NCBI RefSeq assembly: GCF_900104025.1
Contig: NZ_FNIQ01000002.1
Coordinates: 434,001-498,000 of the forward strand
Reading direction: 5' to 3'
Length of the DNA: 64,000 nt
Origin: Geodermatophilus sp. DSM 45219
GTDB lineage: Bacteria; Actinomycetota; Actinomycetes; Mycobacteriales; Geodermatophilaceae
Position numbers and translations under genes: made by a program. Below, in pieces: positions 50,167 to 59,305 of this stretch (its first letter is position 1; each line of letters opens with the position of its first letter). The notes under the pieces were generated by a model. That model did not search any database. It was not told where the DNA came from and worked only from the letters and a program-made list of their open reading frames with translations.

Positions 50167-52027
50167 AGCGCTGCGCCGGGCGATCGCGACCGTGTGCCTC
50201 TCCGGCACCCTCGAGGACAAGATCGCCGCTGCCGCGGCCGCCGGGTTCGACGGCATCGAGGTCTTCGAGCCCGACCTGGTCGCCTCCCCCTGGTCACCGG
50301 CCGAGCTGGCCGCCCGCTGCGCGGACCTGGGCCTGGCGATCGAGCTCTACCAGCCCTTCCGCGACCTGGACTCCACCGACCCCGGCCGGTACGCCCGCAA
50401 CCTGCGCCGGCTGGCCCGCAAGTCCGACGTGATGGCCGCGCTCGGCGTGGACACCGTGCTGGTCTGCTCCTCGGTCGCCCCGGACGCCGTCGCCGACCCC
50501 GACCTGCTCGCCGAGCAGCTCGGCACCGCCGCCGCCCAGGCGGCCGGGCGCGGTCAGAAGATCGCCTACGAGGCCCTGGCCTGGGGCCGGCACGTCTCGA
50601 CCTGGGAGGCCAGCTGGGACGCCGTCCGCCGCGCGGACTCCCCCGCCCTCGGGCTGTGCCTGGACAGCTTCCACGTGCTCTCCCGCGGCGGGGACCCGGC
50701 CGGTTTCGCCGCCGTCCCCGGGGAGAAGCTGTTCTTCCTGCAGCTGGCCGACGCCCCGCGGCTGGCCATGGACGTGCTGCAGTGGAGCCGCCACCACCGC
50801 CTCTTCCCCGGTCAGGGCGCCTTCGACCTGCCCGGGTTCGTCGCCGCCGTGCTCGCCGCGGGCTACGCCGGGCCGCTGTCGCTGGAGGTCTTCAACGACG
50901 TCTACCGGCAGGCCGACCCGGCCCGCACGGCGGTCGACGCGATGCGCTCGCTGCAGTGGCTGGAGGAGTCCCTCGCCCTGCGCGCGCCGGAGACCGGGCT
51001 GACCTCGCCGCCGGCCGCGCCCGCGCTGTCGGGCTGGTCGTTCACCGAGCTCGCCGTCGACGGCGTCTCCGGGCCCGAGGTCGCCGGCGTCCTGGCCGCG
51101 CTCGGGTTCACGCACACCGGGCAGCACCGCTCCAAGCCGGTGCAGCTGTGGGAGCAGGGCCCCGACCCCGAGCACCGGGCGCGGGTGCTGCTGAACGCCT
51201 CCGTCGTCCGCCCGGCCGGGGCCGGGGTCGCCTCGGTCGCCGCGCTGGGCCTGGAGAGCGCCGACCCCGGGCGCTCGGCCGCGCGCGCGGAGGCGATGAG
51301 CGCGCCGGTGCTCCCGCGCACCCGGGGCGCGGCCGAGGCCGAGCTGTCGGCGGTCGAGGCCCCCGACGGCACGCAGGTCTTCTTCACCCGCACCGTCCCC
51401 GACGGCTGGCCGGCCGACTTCCTGCCCACCGGGGAGCCACCGGGACCGGGCGCGGGCATCACCGGCGTCGACCACGTGGGACTCACCCAGCCGTTCGACT
51501 CCTTCGACGAGGCCGGGTTGTTCTACCGGGCGGTGCTGGGGCTGGAGGCGCAGGAGGTCACCGAGCTGGCCGCGCCGTTCGGGCTGGTGCGCACCCGCGC
51601 GGTCACCGATCCGGCCCGCGCCGTCCGGCTGGCGCTCAGTGCCGCCACCCTGCGCCGGGGCGACTGGGCGCCGGGCGTGCCGGAGCCGCAGTACGTCGCC
51701 TTCGCCACCGACGACCTGGTCGCCACCGCGGCGCGGCTGCGCGCGGCCGGGGCACCGCTGCTGCCGATGCCGGCCAACCACGCCGACGACCTCGAGGCCC
51801 GCTTCGACCTGCCGGCCGAGGTGCTGGCCGCGGTCCGCGAGCACGGCCTGATGTACGAGGAGGACGACCGCGGCGGCTACCTGCACCTGGCCACCGAGGT
51901 GCTCGGCGACCGGGTGTTCGTCGAGGTCGTGCAGCGCCTCGGCGGCTACGACGGCTACGGCACCGCCGACGCGCCGGTGCGGATGGCCGCGCACCGCCGG
52001 CGCCGCCAGGCGGTCCACCCGCGCTGA
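50156..52027 (+). CDS. QuiC-type 3-dehydroshikimate dehydratase fused to an HPPD-like domain
   Basis: 623 residues from GTG 50156. N-terminal half: an AP-endonuclease-2 type TIM barrel (IATVCLSGTLEDKIAAAAAA; GFDGIEVFEPDL; LSLEVFNDVYRQ) that in QuiC proteins dehydrates 3-dehydroshikimate to protocatechuate. C-terminal half: a glyoxalase/4-hydroxyphenylpyruvate dioxygenase fold with VDHVGLTQPFDSFDEAGLFY and the metal ligand region GDRVFVEVVQRLGGYDGYG. This two-domain arrangement is known from Pseudomonas QuiC1. It should work with the neighbouring dehydrogenase to turn quinate/shikimate into protocatechuate. Confidence 0.93.
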   Translation: MSTEALRRAIATVCLSGTLEDKIAAAAAAGFDGIEVFEPDLVASPWSPAELAARCADLGLAIELYQPFRDLDSTDPGRYARNLRRLARKSDVMAALGVDTVLVCSSVAPDAVADPDLLAEQLGTAAAQAAGRGQKIAYEALAWGRHVSTWEASWDAVRRADSPALGLCLDSFHVLSRGGDPAGFAAVPGEKLFFLQLADAPRLAMDVLQWSRHHRLFPGQGAFDLPGFVAAVLAAGYAGPLSLEVFNDVYRQADPARTAVDAMRSLQWLEESLALRAPETGLTSPPAAPALSGWSFTELAVDGVSGPEVAGVLAALGFTHTGQHRSKPVQLWEQGPDPEHRARVLLNASVVRPAGAGVASVAALGLESADPGRSAARAEAMSAPVLPRTRGAAEAELSAVEAPDGTQVFFTRTVPDGWPADFLPTGEPPGPGAGITGVDHVGLTQPFDSFDEAGLFYRAVLGLEAQEVTELAAPFGLVRTRAVTDPARAVRLALSAATLRRGDWAPGVPEPQYVAFATDDLVATAARLRAAGAPLLPMPANHADDLEARFDLPAEVLAAVREHGLMYEEDDRGGYLHLATEVLGDRVFVEVVQRLGGYDGYGTADAPVRMAAHRRRRQAVHPR

Positions 52028-52072
52028 CCGCCCTCGGCCGGCCCCACGAGCTGCATCGCGGACGGCTACTGC

Positions 52073-52786
52073 TCAGCCGGAGCGCAGGTGGGTGTCCAGG
52101 AAGCGCAGGATCCGGCCCCAGGCGTCCTCGGCCGAGGGGTGGTGGTAGCTGAACCCGGCCACCCGCTCCAGGACGGCGAACGGCCCGCTGTCGTGCCGGT
52201 TCATGAACGAGTGCCCCGCACCGGGGTACTCGTGGACGTCGTGCGGCACGCCGTGCTCGGTGAGGACCCGCTCCAGCCGCCGCGCCGCGCCTCGGAAGGC
52301 CGGGTCCTTCCGCCCGTAGCTGGCCACCACCGGGCAGGCACCGGCCAGCACCTCCCGCGCGTTCTTCGGCACCAGCCCGTAGTTGGGCGCCGAGACGTCG
52401 AAGCCGCGGGTGGCACCCAGCAGCGCGAAGCCGCCGCCCATGCAGAACCCGAGGACGCCGACCCGCCCCGTGCAGTCCGGCCGGCCGGCCAGCCAGCCGC
52501 GGGCGGCCTCCAGGTCCCCGAACGCCGGACCGTCCTGGCGCAGCATGTCGCCGAAGGTGCGCTTCAGGCAGCGGACGGCGCCCCCCGCGCTGAACAGGTC
52601 GGGCGCGACGGCGAGGTAGCCGGCCGCGGCCAGGCGGTCGGCCTGCTCGCGGGTGTCGTCGGTCAGCCCGAAGGCCTCGTGCACGACCACCACGCCCGGC
52701 CACGGCCCCTCCCCCACGGGCGGGACGGCGAGGTGCGCGCGCAGCTCGGGCGCGCTGGCGCCGCCGGGGATGGTCGTCTCGGGCAC
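52073..52786 (-). CDS. Dienelactone hydrolase family protein
   Basis: 237 residues from GTG 52786. The Cys nucleophile elbow [15 protein letters not shown] (GxCxGG), acid [10 protein letters not shown] and His [11 protein letters not shown] identify the dienelactone hydrolase family. In aromatic catabolism it opens dienelactones from chlorocatechols; in this context it could help metabolise downstream products, but is on the opposite strand and may act elsewhere. Ends 45 bp from the QuiC-type gene, convergently. Confidence 0.9.
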   Translation of the reverse strand: MPETTIPGGASAPELRAHLAVPPVGEGPWPGVVVVHEAFGLTDDTREQADRLAAAGYLAVAPDLFSAGGAVRCLKRTFGDMLRQDGPAFGDLEAARGWLAGRPDCTGRVGVLGFCMGGGFALLGATRGFDVSAPNYGLVPKNAREVLAGACPVVASYGRKDPAFRGAARRLERVLTEHGVPHDVHEYPGAGHSFMNRHDSGPFAVLERVAGFSYHHPSAEDAWGRILRFLDTHLRSG

Positions 52787-52945
52787 GGGATCCCCCGTCG
52801 TCGGCCGGGTCGGAGCACCGGACGCTACCCAGCGGGCCCGCACCCGGCAGCGCGAGCCGCGGACACACCGGGCGTCGTGCAGCGAGGGCTTCCCGGGGAC
52901 TGCCGGGCACGGGAAGGTCGGGGCTCCCGCCAGTCCTGGAGGCCG

Positions 52946-54367
52946 ATGATGAGCAACCCGACGCGGATGGACCCCACCTTCTACCGGAGCGCCGCCGAGG
53001 CGATCGCCGCCCCGACCGAACAGCTGGCCTACGTGGTCGCGTTCGACCGCGCCGGGGAGAGGCCCGACGCGCTCACCGTCGTCGACACCGACGCGGACTC
53101 ACCCACCTACGGGCAGCTGGTCGGCTGGGCCGAGCTGCCCACCGTCGGCGACGAGCTGCACCACTTCGGCTGGAACGCCTGCTCCAGCGCGCTGGCGCAC
53201 GAGGGCCACGACATGGGGCACGACGGGCTGCAGCGCCGCTTCCTGCTGCTGCCCGGCCTGCGCAGCTCCCGCATCCACGTCTACGACACCCAGCCCGACC
53301 CCCGGTCGCCCCGGCTGCACAAGACGATCGAGGCCGAGGAGCTGGCGGAGAAGGCCGGCTACTCACGGCCGCACACGCTGCACTGCGGGCCGGACGGCGT
53401 CTTCCTCACCTGCCTCGGCGGCACCGCCGACGGCGAGGGCCCCGGCGGGATCGCCCTGCTCGACCACGCCACCTTCGACGTCCTGCGGGCGTGGGAGACC
53501 GACCGCGGCCCGCAGTACCTGGCCTACGACGCCTGGTGGCACCTGAACCAGAACACCCTGGTCTCCAGCGAGTGGGGCACCCCGGCGATGGTGGAGGACG
53601 GGCTGGTGCCCGAACTGCTGCTGGGCAACCGGTACGGCCACCGGCTGCACTTCTGGGACCTCGCCGAGGGCCGGCACGTGCAGGAGGTCGACCTCGGCCC
53701 CGAGCACCAGATGGTGCTGGAGCTGCGGCCCTCCCACGACCCGGACGCCACGTGGGGGTTCGTCGGGGTCGTCGTCTCGACCGCCGACCTGTCGGCGTCG
53801 GTGTGGCGCTGGTCCCGCGACGGCGAGGAGTGGACGGCCGAGAAGGTGATCACGATCCCCGCCGAGCCCGCCGACCCGGACGACCTGCCGCCGGCGCTCA
53901 AGCCCTTCTCGGCGGTGCCCCCGCTGGTCACCGACATCGACCTGTCGGTCGACGACCGGATGCTCTACGTGTCCTGCTGGGGCACCGGCGAGCTCAAGCA
54001 GTACGACGTCTCCGACCCGTCGGCGCCGCGGGAGGTGGGCTCGGTCCACCTCGGCGGCATCGTCCGGAGGACCGCGCACCCCGCGGCGCCGGGCGAGCCG
54101 CTGGCCGGCGGACCGCAGATGGTGGAGGTCAGCCGCGACGGGCGGCGGATCTACGTCACCAACTCGCTGTACGGCGCCTGGGACGACCAGTTCTTCCCCG
54201 ACGGGTGCGGATCCTGGATGGCGAAGATCGACACCGATCCGCAGGCCGGCGGGCTCACCCTCGACGAGCGGTTCTTCCCGCACGGCCAGGACTGGCGGGG
54301 CCTGCGGCCGCACCAGGTGCGGCTGCAGGGCGGGGACGCCTCCTCCGATTCGTACTGCTACCGCTGA
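52946..54367 (+). CDS. Selenium-binding protein/methanethiol oxidase (SBP56) family
   Basis: 473 residues from ATG 52946 (the ATG at 52949 is equally likely; GGAGGCCG lies upstream). The SBP56 seven-bladed propeller is recognisable by [60 protein letters not shown] and [21 protein letters not shown] near the C-terminus. Bacterial and human homologues oxidise methanethiol to formaldehyde, hydrogen sulfide and hydrogen peroxide with a metal. The metal His residues are present. Convergent with pfkA; a hairpin overlaps both ends. Confidence 0.93.
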   Translation: MMSNPTRMDPTFYRSAAEAIAAPTEQLAYVVAFDRAGERPDALTVVDTDADSPTYGQLVGWAELPTVGDELHHFGWNACSSALAHEGHDMGHDGLQRRFLLLPGLRSSRIHVYDTQPDPRSPRLHKTIEAEELAEKAGYSRPHTLHCGPDGVFLTCLGGTADGEGPGGIALLDHATFDVLRAWETDRGPQYLAYDAWWHLNQNTLVSSEWGTPAMVEDGLVPELLLGNRYGHRLHFWDLAEGRHVQEVDLGPEHQMVLELRPSHDPDATWGFVGVVVSTADLSASVWRWSRDGEEWTAEKVITIPAEPADPDDLPPALKPFSAVPPLVTDIDLSVDDRMLYVSCWGTGELKQYDVSDPSAPREVGSVHLGGIVRRTAHPAAPGEPLAGGPQMVEVSRDGRRIYVTNSLYGAWDDQFFPDGCGSWMAKIDTDPQAGGLTLDERFFPHGQDWRGLRPHQVRLQGGDASSDSYCYR

Positions 54368-54369
54368 CG

Positions 54370-54405
54370 GGCTGGAACGGCCGCCCTGGAGGGGGCCGTT
54401 CAGCC
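54370..54405. terminator. Imperfect hairpin between SBP56 and pfkA
   Basis: The arms GGCTGGAACGGCC (54370-54382) and GGCCGTTCAGCC (54394-54405) pair with one mismatch around an 11-base loop. It spans the pfkA stop and lies 3 bp after the SBP56 stop, so it may act as a weak shared terminator. Confidence 0.5.
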
Positions 54406-55428
54406 GGTGAAGGCGAGGGTCTCCGCGAGCCGGGTGGGCGTCACCGTCTTCAGCCGGGCGACGGCGTCGGCCAGCGGCACCAGCTCGATCTCGGTGCCGC
54501 GCAGGGCGACCATCCGGCCGACCTCGCCGGCGTGTGCGGCGATGGTGGCGTGCAGGCCGAAACGGGTGGCCAGCACGCGGTCGAAGGACGTCGGGGTGCC
54601 GCCGCGCTGGACGTGCCCGAGCACCGTCGTCCGCACCTCCTTGCCGGTGCGCGCCTCCAGCTCCTCGCCGAGCTGCTGCGCGACGCCGGTGAACCGCTTG
54701 TGCCCGTACTCGTCCACGCCGCCGTCGCGGATCAGCATCGTGCCGGGGACCGGCTGGGCACCCTCGGCGACCACGCCGATCACGTGCGAGTCACCGCGGG
54801 CGAACCGGTCCTCGACGATCTTCGCCACCTCCGCGACGTCGAAGGGCTCCTCGGGCACCAGCGTGAGGTGGGCGCCGGCGGCCAGGCCCGCGTGCAGCGC
54901 GATCCAGCCGGCGTGCCTGCCCATGACCTCCACCAGCAGCACCCGCTGGTGGGACTCGGCCGTGGTGTGCAGCCGGTCGATCATCTCGGTGGCGATGCTG
55001 ACCGCGGTGTCGAAGCCGAAGGTCAGGTCGGTGCGGTCGATGTCGTTGTCGATGGTCTTCGGGATGCCGACCACCGGGACCCCGGCCTCCGACAGCAGGT
55101 GCGCCGCGGTGAGCGTGCCCTCGCCGCCGATCGGGATGAGCACGTCGACGCCGTGGGCGGCCAGCACGTCCGTCATCACGTCGAGACCGGCGTGCAGCTT
55201 CTCCGGCGCCACCCGGGCCGAGCCCAGCGTCGTCCCGCCGCGGGTGAGCAGGCCGTCGACGGCGGCGACGTCCAGCGGCGTCGTCCGGTCCTCCAGCAGG
55301 CCGCGCCAGCCGTCGCGGAAGCCGATCACCGAGCTGCCGTACTGGGTCGCCGCGGTGCGGACGACCGAACGGATGACGGCGTTGAGGCCGGGGCAGTCGC
55401 CCCCGCCGGTCAGGATCCCGATGCGCAC
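54400..55428 (-). CDS. pfkA: 6-phosphofructokinase
   Basis: 342 residues from GTG 55428, with GAGGAGCTG upstream. The family motifs are IGILTGGGDCPGLNAVIRSV, LIPIGGEGTLTAAHLLSE, VGIPKTIDNDIDRTDLTFGF (catalytic Asp of TIDND), VEVMGRHAGWIAL and GHVQRGGTPTSFDR. The Gly of GGEGT together with Lys of PKTIDND is the pattern of actinobacterial ATP-dependent group III enzymes. It phosphorylates fructose 6-phosphate in glycolysis. It ends at a shared hairpin with SBP56. Confidence 0.95.
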   Translation of the reverse strand: MRIGILTGGGDCPGLNAVIRSVVRTAATQYGSSVIGFRDGWRGLLEDRTTPLDVAAVDGLLTRGGTTLGSARVAPEKLHAGLDVMTDVLAAHGVDVLIPIGGEGTLTAAHLLSEAGVPVVGIPKTIDNDIDRTDLTFGFDTAVSIATEMIDRLHTTAESHQRVLLVEVMGRHAGWIALHAGLAAGAHLTLVPEEPFDVAEVAKIVEDRFARGDSHVIGVVAEGAQPVPGTMLIRDGGVDEYGHKRFTGVAQQLGEELEARTGKEVRTTVLGHVQRGGTPTSFDRVLATRFGLHATIAAHAGEVGRMVALRGTEIELVPLADAVARLKTVTPTRLAETLAFTG

Positions 55429-55554
55429 CGGGCAGCTCCTCTGGTCGTGGCGGAGCGCCCGACGATACGTCATGACGACATGATGACGGCGCGACACGTC
55501 GGCGGCCGCGTCGCCGGCCGAGGCCGCGGAGGCCACGACCCGGCGGCGGAACCC

Positions 55555-55890
55555 TCAGAGGTGGCCGTCCTCCACGGCGAAGAGGACCGAGATGCCGGCC
55601 AGGTCCAGCACCTTGCGGAACCGCGGCGAGGCCGACCGCAGGACCGCCGGCCGGCCGTCGCGGGCCGCGGACTGCGCCCAGCGCACCAGCAGCGAGAGCC
55701 CGGTCGAGTCGATGTAGCCCACCGCGGCCACCTCCACCGCGACCAGCTCGCGCTCGTCCAGGCCGTCCGCGCGCATCCGCCGCACCAGGGGCTCGTCGAC
55801 GTCCCCGGACAGGTGCAGCACCGGGCCGGCGTCCTCCCGCACCACCCGGAACGCACCGCTCGGCGGCTCGTACCCGGGGCTCAGGCGCAC
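55555..55890 (-). CDS. STAS-domain anti-sigma-factor antagonist-like protein
   Basis: 111 residues from GTG 55890. The STAS fold carries VLHLSGDVDEPLVRRMRADG, then VAVEVAAVGYIDSTGLSLLV, with the phosphorylatable Ser of IDSTG. Such proteins bind anti-sigma kinases and are controlled by PP2C phosphatases; the HATPase at 15421 and SpoIIE phosphatase at 60135 are possible but remote partners. It sits 40 bp downstream, on the same strand, of the propeptide-like protein gene. Confidence 0.88.
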   Translation of the reverse strand: MRLSPGYEPPSGAFRVVREDAGPVLHLSGDVDEPLVRRMRADGLDERELVAVEVAAVGYIDSTGLSLLVRWAQSAARDGRPAVLRSASPRFRKVLDLAGISVLFAVEDGHL

Positions 55891-55930
55891 GCCGACCACT
55901 CTGACCGGCCGCCGCCGCCGCGACAAGCGA

Positions 55931-56164
55931 TCACTGGACCGGCGCATCCGGAGGGGGGAGCTGCACGCGACGGGCCTCCTCCACCGAGGCCACGCCGTCG
56001 ACCCGCAGGACCGACAGCGGCCGCCCGGGAGGCAGCTGCCCGGTGATCACGCCCACCTCGTGGAGCACCTGCTCCACCAGCAGGCCGAGCTCGCGCAGCG
56101 ACGCCGCCACCTCCCCCACCCGGCCCAGGTGGGCGTCGTCGACGGTGACGATCACGGCGGTCAC
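55931..56164 (-). CDS. Stand-alone subtilase propeptide-like (I9-type) protein
   Basis: 77 residues from GTG 56164. The pattern VTAVIVTVDDAHLGRVGEVA, then LRELGLLVEQVLHEVGVITG and VLRVDGVASVEEARRVQLP, ending PPDAPVQ, follows the subtilisin propeptide/inhibitor I9 layout: two alpha/beta repeats with the strand VLRVDGVASVEE before the C-terminal tail. It lies 42 bp downstream of the subtilase gene and has no membrane or signal segment. It probably acts in trans on the protease as chaperone or inhibitor. The assignment is by pattern only. Confidence 0.75.
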   Translation of the reverse strand: MTAVIVTVDDAHLGRVGEVAASLRELGLLVEQVLHEVGVITGQLPPGRPLSVLRVDGVASVEEARRVQLPPPDAPVQ

Positions 56165-56206
56165 CCGCGCACGGTAGCCCCGCACCGCGCGGGGCGGGGC
56201 GCGTCG

Positions 56207-57538
56207 TCACCGCGGCGCGAGCGGCAGCCCCGAGCCGACGTCGACCGACGGGAGGTCCAGTCGCCGGGCGGCCCGGTCCAGCGCCCACCACAGGTCCCGC
56301 CCCCGCAGGCCGGTCTCCTCGGCCCACAGCGCGGCCAGGCCGGCGACGTGCGGCGTGGCCATGCTGGTCCCGCTGATCGTGTCGTAGCGCGTCGGCATCG
56401 GCCAGGACGAGTAGACGTCGACCCCGGGCGCGGCCAGGTCGACCTGCCCGCCCGGGACGGCGGTGCTGCGGGCGGAGAACCAGGCGACCGCGAGGTGGGC
56501 GTCCAGCGCACCGACCGCGAGGACGTCGGGGCTGTTCGCCGGCGCGCCCACGAAGCCGACCTCGCCCGAGCCGCGGTCGGCGTTGTTGCCCGCCGCCGCG
56601 ACGATGAGCGACCCCTGGTCGAGCGCGCGGCGACCGGCGGCCGTGTAGGCGGGACTGGGCTCCGGGGTGTCGGCGCCCAGTGACATCGAGATGACCTGGC
56701 ACTGGTTGCGCACCGCCCAGGCGATGCCGGCGAGGATCTCCGCGTCGGTGCCCGAGCCCTCGTCGCTGAGCACCTTGCCGACGAAGACCTCGGTCTCCGG
56801 TGCGACGCCGTAGCCGCGGGCGCCCGGCAGGGTGCGCGGTCCGCAGGCCGTGCCCACGCAGTGCGTGCCGTGCCCGTGCCCGTCCTGCGCGGACTGGCCC
56901 GCGACGAAGGAGGTCGCGGTGAGCGCCCGTCCGGCGAGGTCGGGGTGGGCGAGGTCGACACCGGTGTCGAGCACGGCGACCCGAATCCCCCGCCCGGTGC
57001 GCGGCGAGGACACGGCCTCGGTGGCCAGCAGGCCCCAGGTGTGCTCCGGGGTGTCCGCGAACACGGGTGCGCCGGGCGAGGGGGCCTCGCCGGCCTCCAG
57101 CAGCCGCGCGGTGAGGTCGGCGACGCCGTCCCGGTACCCGGCGAGGTAGCCCTCGGGGACCTCCGGCAGCACGTGGTGCACCAGCTCGGGGGTCACGGCG
57201 AGCACCGACGGGTCGCCGGCGAGCTGCTGCGGGTCGACGCCGGCCACCGCGAGGCCGAGCCCGGGGAAGACGACGGCGTCCGCCTGCCGCAGCGCCCTCG
57301 CGTCGGCGTCCGGGCCCTCGACGTCGCGCGAGTCGGCGACCTCGGTGACCCCCGCGAGCCGGCGCAGCGTGGCCGCGGCGTCCGCCTCGGGGTCGGCGAA
57401 CACCACCACGGAGCGGCCGGTCGTCGGGGCCGGCACGGGCACGCCGGGGCGGCCCCGTCCCGGACCGCCTCCGGCCGTCGGTCGTCCGATCACGGCTGCC
57501 TCCTCGTCCGGCCCGGACCTCCCGGTGCCGGAAGCCAT
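56207..57538 (-). CDS. S8 subtilisin-like serine peptidase
   Basis: 443 residues from ATG 57538 (a GTG at 57544 is possible). Catalytic triad: D191 in VAVLDTGVDLAHPD, H223 in GHGHGTHCVGT and S392 in ISGTSMATPHVAG; N318 (AAAGNN) is the oxyanion Asn. There is no signal peptide, so it may be cytoplasmic or exported without one. The N-terminal about 160 residues form a separate domain without a usual propeptide; the small gene 42 bp downstream encodes a propeptide-like protein. It may be a regulated intracellular protease. Confidence 0.92.
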   Translation of the reverse strand: MASGTGRSGPDEEAAVIGRPTAGGGPGRGRPGVPVPAPTTGRSVVVFADPEADAAATLRRLAGVTEVADSRDVEGPDADARALRQADAVVFPGLGLAVAGVDPQQLAGDPSVLAVTPELVHHVLPEVPEGYLAGYRDGVADLTARLLEAGEAPSPGAPVFADTPEHTWGLLATEAVSSPRTGRGIRVAVLDTGVDLAHPDLAGRALTATSFVAGQSAQDGHGHGTHCVGTACGPRTLPGARGYGVAPETEVFVGKVLSDEGSGTDAEILAGIAWAVRNQCQVISMSLGADTPEPSPAYTAAGRRALDQGSLIVAAAGNNADRGSGEVGFVGAPANSPDVLAVGALDAHLAVAWFSARSTAVPGGQVDLAAPGVDVYSSWPMPTRYDTISGTSMATPHVAGLAALWAEETGLRGRDLWWALDRAARRLDLPSVDVGSGLPLAPR

Positions 57539-57658
57539 CGTCACCCGGCGCACTGCCGCCCGCACGCTGGGCAACCGATGCCGTGAGCACCGCGCGGGCG
57601 GCCTCCCTGCAGGGTCCCGCCGCGAGCTCGCGAGTGGCGGGGGGCAGGGAGGTCCTCG

Positions 57659-59305
57659 TCAGTGGCCGCGGAACGCCTCCGCCAGCCACCACGACGGCTC
57701 CTCGGACGCCACCTTCGCGTCCACCAGCAGCGGCGCGTCCCGCGGACCGCCGACCCACGCGGCCACCCCGGCCAGGTCGCCGGGCGCCCGCACGGTGACC
57801 GCCGCGAAGCCGTGGCCGCGGGCGATCGCGGCGAAGTCGGTCTCCGGGAAGCGGACGGTGTCCAGCGGGTGGCCGTCCGGGCCGAAGTGGTGCACCTCGG
57901 CGCCGTAGGCCGCGTCGTCGTAGACCACGACCACCATGGGCAGGCCGAGCCGGACGACGGTCTCCAGCTCCGCGGCGCCCATCAGCGCGCCGCCGTCCCC
58001 GAGCGCGGCGACCGTCAACCGGTCCGGGCGGGCCAGCGCCGCGCCGATCGCGGTGGCCAGCCCCAGCCCGACCGACTGGAAGGCCTGGGTGAAGCAGGAG
58101 CCCTGCTCGTCCGGGACGTCGAGGAACGCGCTCGGCCAGCCCATGAAGTTGCCCGAGTCGACGGCGACCACGCGCTCGGCCGGCAGCAGGTCGTCCAGCC
58201 CGATCGTCAGCGTGCGCGGGTCGATCCGGCCCGGGACGGCCGCCGCGGTGAACGGCACGTCGCGCCAGCGCACCCGCTCGGCGATCGCCGTCCGCACCTC
58301 GCCGGTCCGGTAGCCGGGGGCGGCCTCCTCCCCCAGCGCGGCCGCCACGGCCTCCGCCGTCGCCCGCACGTCGCCGACCACCCCCACGGCGACCTCGCGG
58401 TGCGCGCCGATCGCGGCCGGGTCGTCGTCGACCTGGGCGACCACCGCGCCCTCGGCGACCAGCCGGCCGTGCCGCATCGTCCACATGTTGAGCGCGCAGC
58501 CCCAGCCCACCACCAGGTCGGCACCGCCGATCAGCTCGGCGGCCAGCGGGGAGGCGAAGCCGCCGGAGACGCCCAGCGACCACGGGCTGCCGGCGAACAG
58601 GCCCCGCGCCACCGCGGAGGTGGCCAGCAGCGCGCCGCACCGCCCGGCCAGCGCCTCCAGTGCTCCCCGCGCCCCGGGTCCCCGGGCTCCGCGGCCGGCC
58701 ACGAACACCGGGCGCCGGGCCGACCGCAGCGCGGCCACCAGCCGGTCGACGTCCCCCGCCCCGGGTGGCCCGGGGGCGGGCAGCTCCGGCGGCGCGGAGG
58801 GCACGGGCAGCTGCTGCGCCTGCACGTCCAGCGGCAGGTTGAGCAGCACGGTGCGCCGACCGTGGACGGCGGTGCCCACGGCGGTCGCCACCTGCTCCAG
58901 CGCCCCGGCGGCCGAGGTGACCCGCATCGGGACCGCGCCCACCGCGGCGGCCAGCGCGGCCTGGTCGACGGCGAAGTTCGACAGCGGCGAGCTCGCCTCG
59001 GCGGCCAGCACGACCAGCGGCGTGCGGCTCTTGGCCGCCTCGGTGACGCCGGTCAGCGCGTTGGTGAGCCCGCAGCCCTGGTGCAGGGTCAGCACGGTGG
59101 GCCGGCCGGTCATCCGCGCGTGCGCGTCGGCCATCGTCGCGGCACCGCCCTCGTGCCGGGCGGCGACGAAGCGGGCCCCGGCGGCGACCATCGCGTTGGT
59201 GACGACGAAGTTGCCCGACCCGACGACGCCGAAGGCGGTGTCGACGCCGCAGCCCACCAGGGCCGCGCCGACCGCCTCGGCGACGGTGGTGCTCCGACCG
59301 GTCAC
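57659..59305 (-). CDS. Thiamine-diphosphate-dependent enzyme, acetolactate synthase-like
   Basis: 548 residues from GTG 59305, overlapping the cyclase stop. Three TPP-enzyme domains are seen: the N-terminal with the catalytic Glu in FVAARHEGGAATMADAHA and LTLHQGCGLTNALTG, the middle domain (VAGRGARGPGARGALEALAG), and the C-terminal TPP/Mg domain (LGDGGALMGAAELETVVRLG; VYDDAAYGAEVHHFGP). It resembles the acetolactate synthase/benzoylformate decarboxylase superfamily; the reaction is unknown. Translationally coupled to a cyclase-family gene, so the two probably act in one pathway. Confidence 0.92.
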   Translation of the reverse strand: MTGRSTTVAEAVGAALVGCGVDTAFGVVGSGNFVVTNAMVAAGARFVAARHEGGAATMADAHARMTGRPTVLTLHQGCGLTNALTGVTEAAKSRTPLVVLAAEASSPLSNFAVDQAALAAAVGAVPMRVTSAAGALEQVATAVGTAVHGRRTVLLNLPLDVQAQQLPVPSAPPELPAPGPPGAGDVDRLVAALRSARRPVFVAGRGARGPGARGALEALAGRCGALLATSAVARGLFAGSPWSLGVSGGFASPLAAELIGGADLVVGWGCALNMWTMRHGRLVAEGAVVAQVDDDPAAIGAHREVAVGVVGDVRATAEAVAAALGEEAAPGYRTGEVRTAIAERVRWRDVPFTAAAVPGRIDPRTLTIGLDDLLPAERVVAVDSGNFMGWPSAFLDVPDEQGSCFTQAFQSVGLGLATAIGAALARPDRLTVAALGDGGALMGAAELETVVRLGLPMVVVVYDDAAYGAEVHHFGPDGHPLDTVRFPETDFAAIARGHGFAAVTVRAPGDLAGVAAWVGGPRDAPLLVDAKVASEEPSWWLAEAFRGH

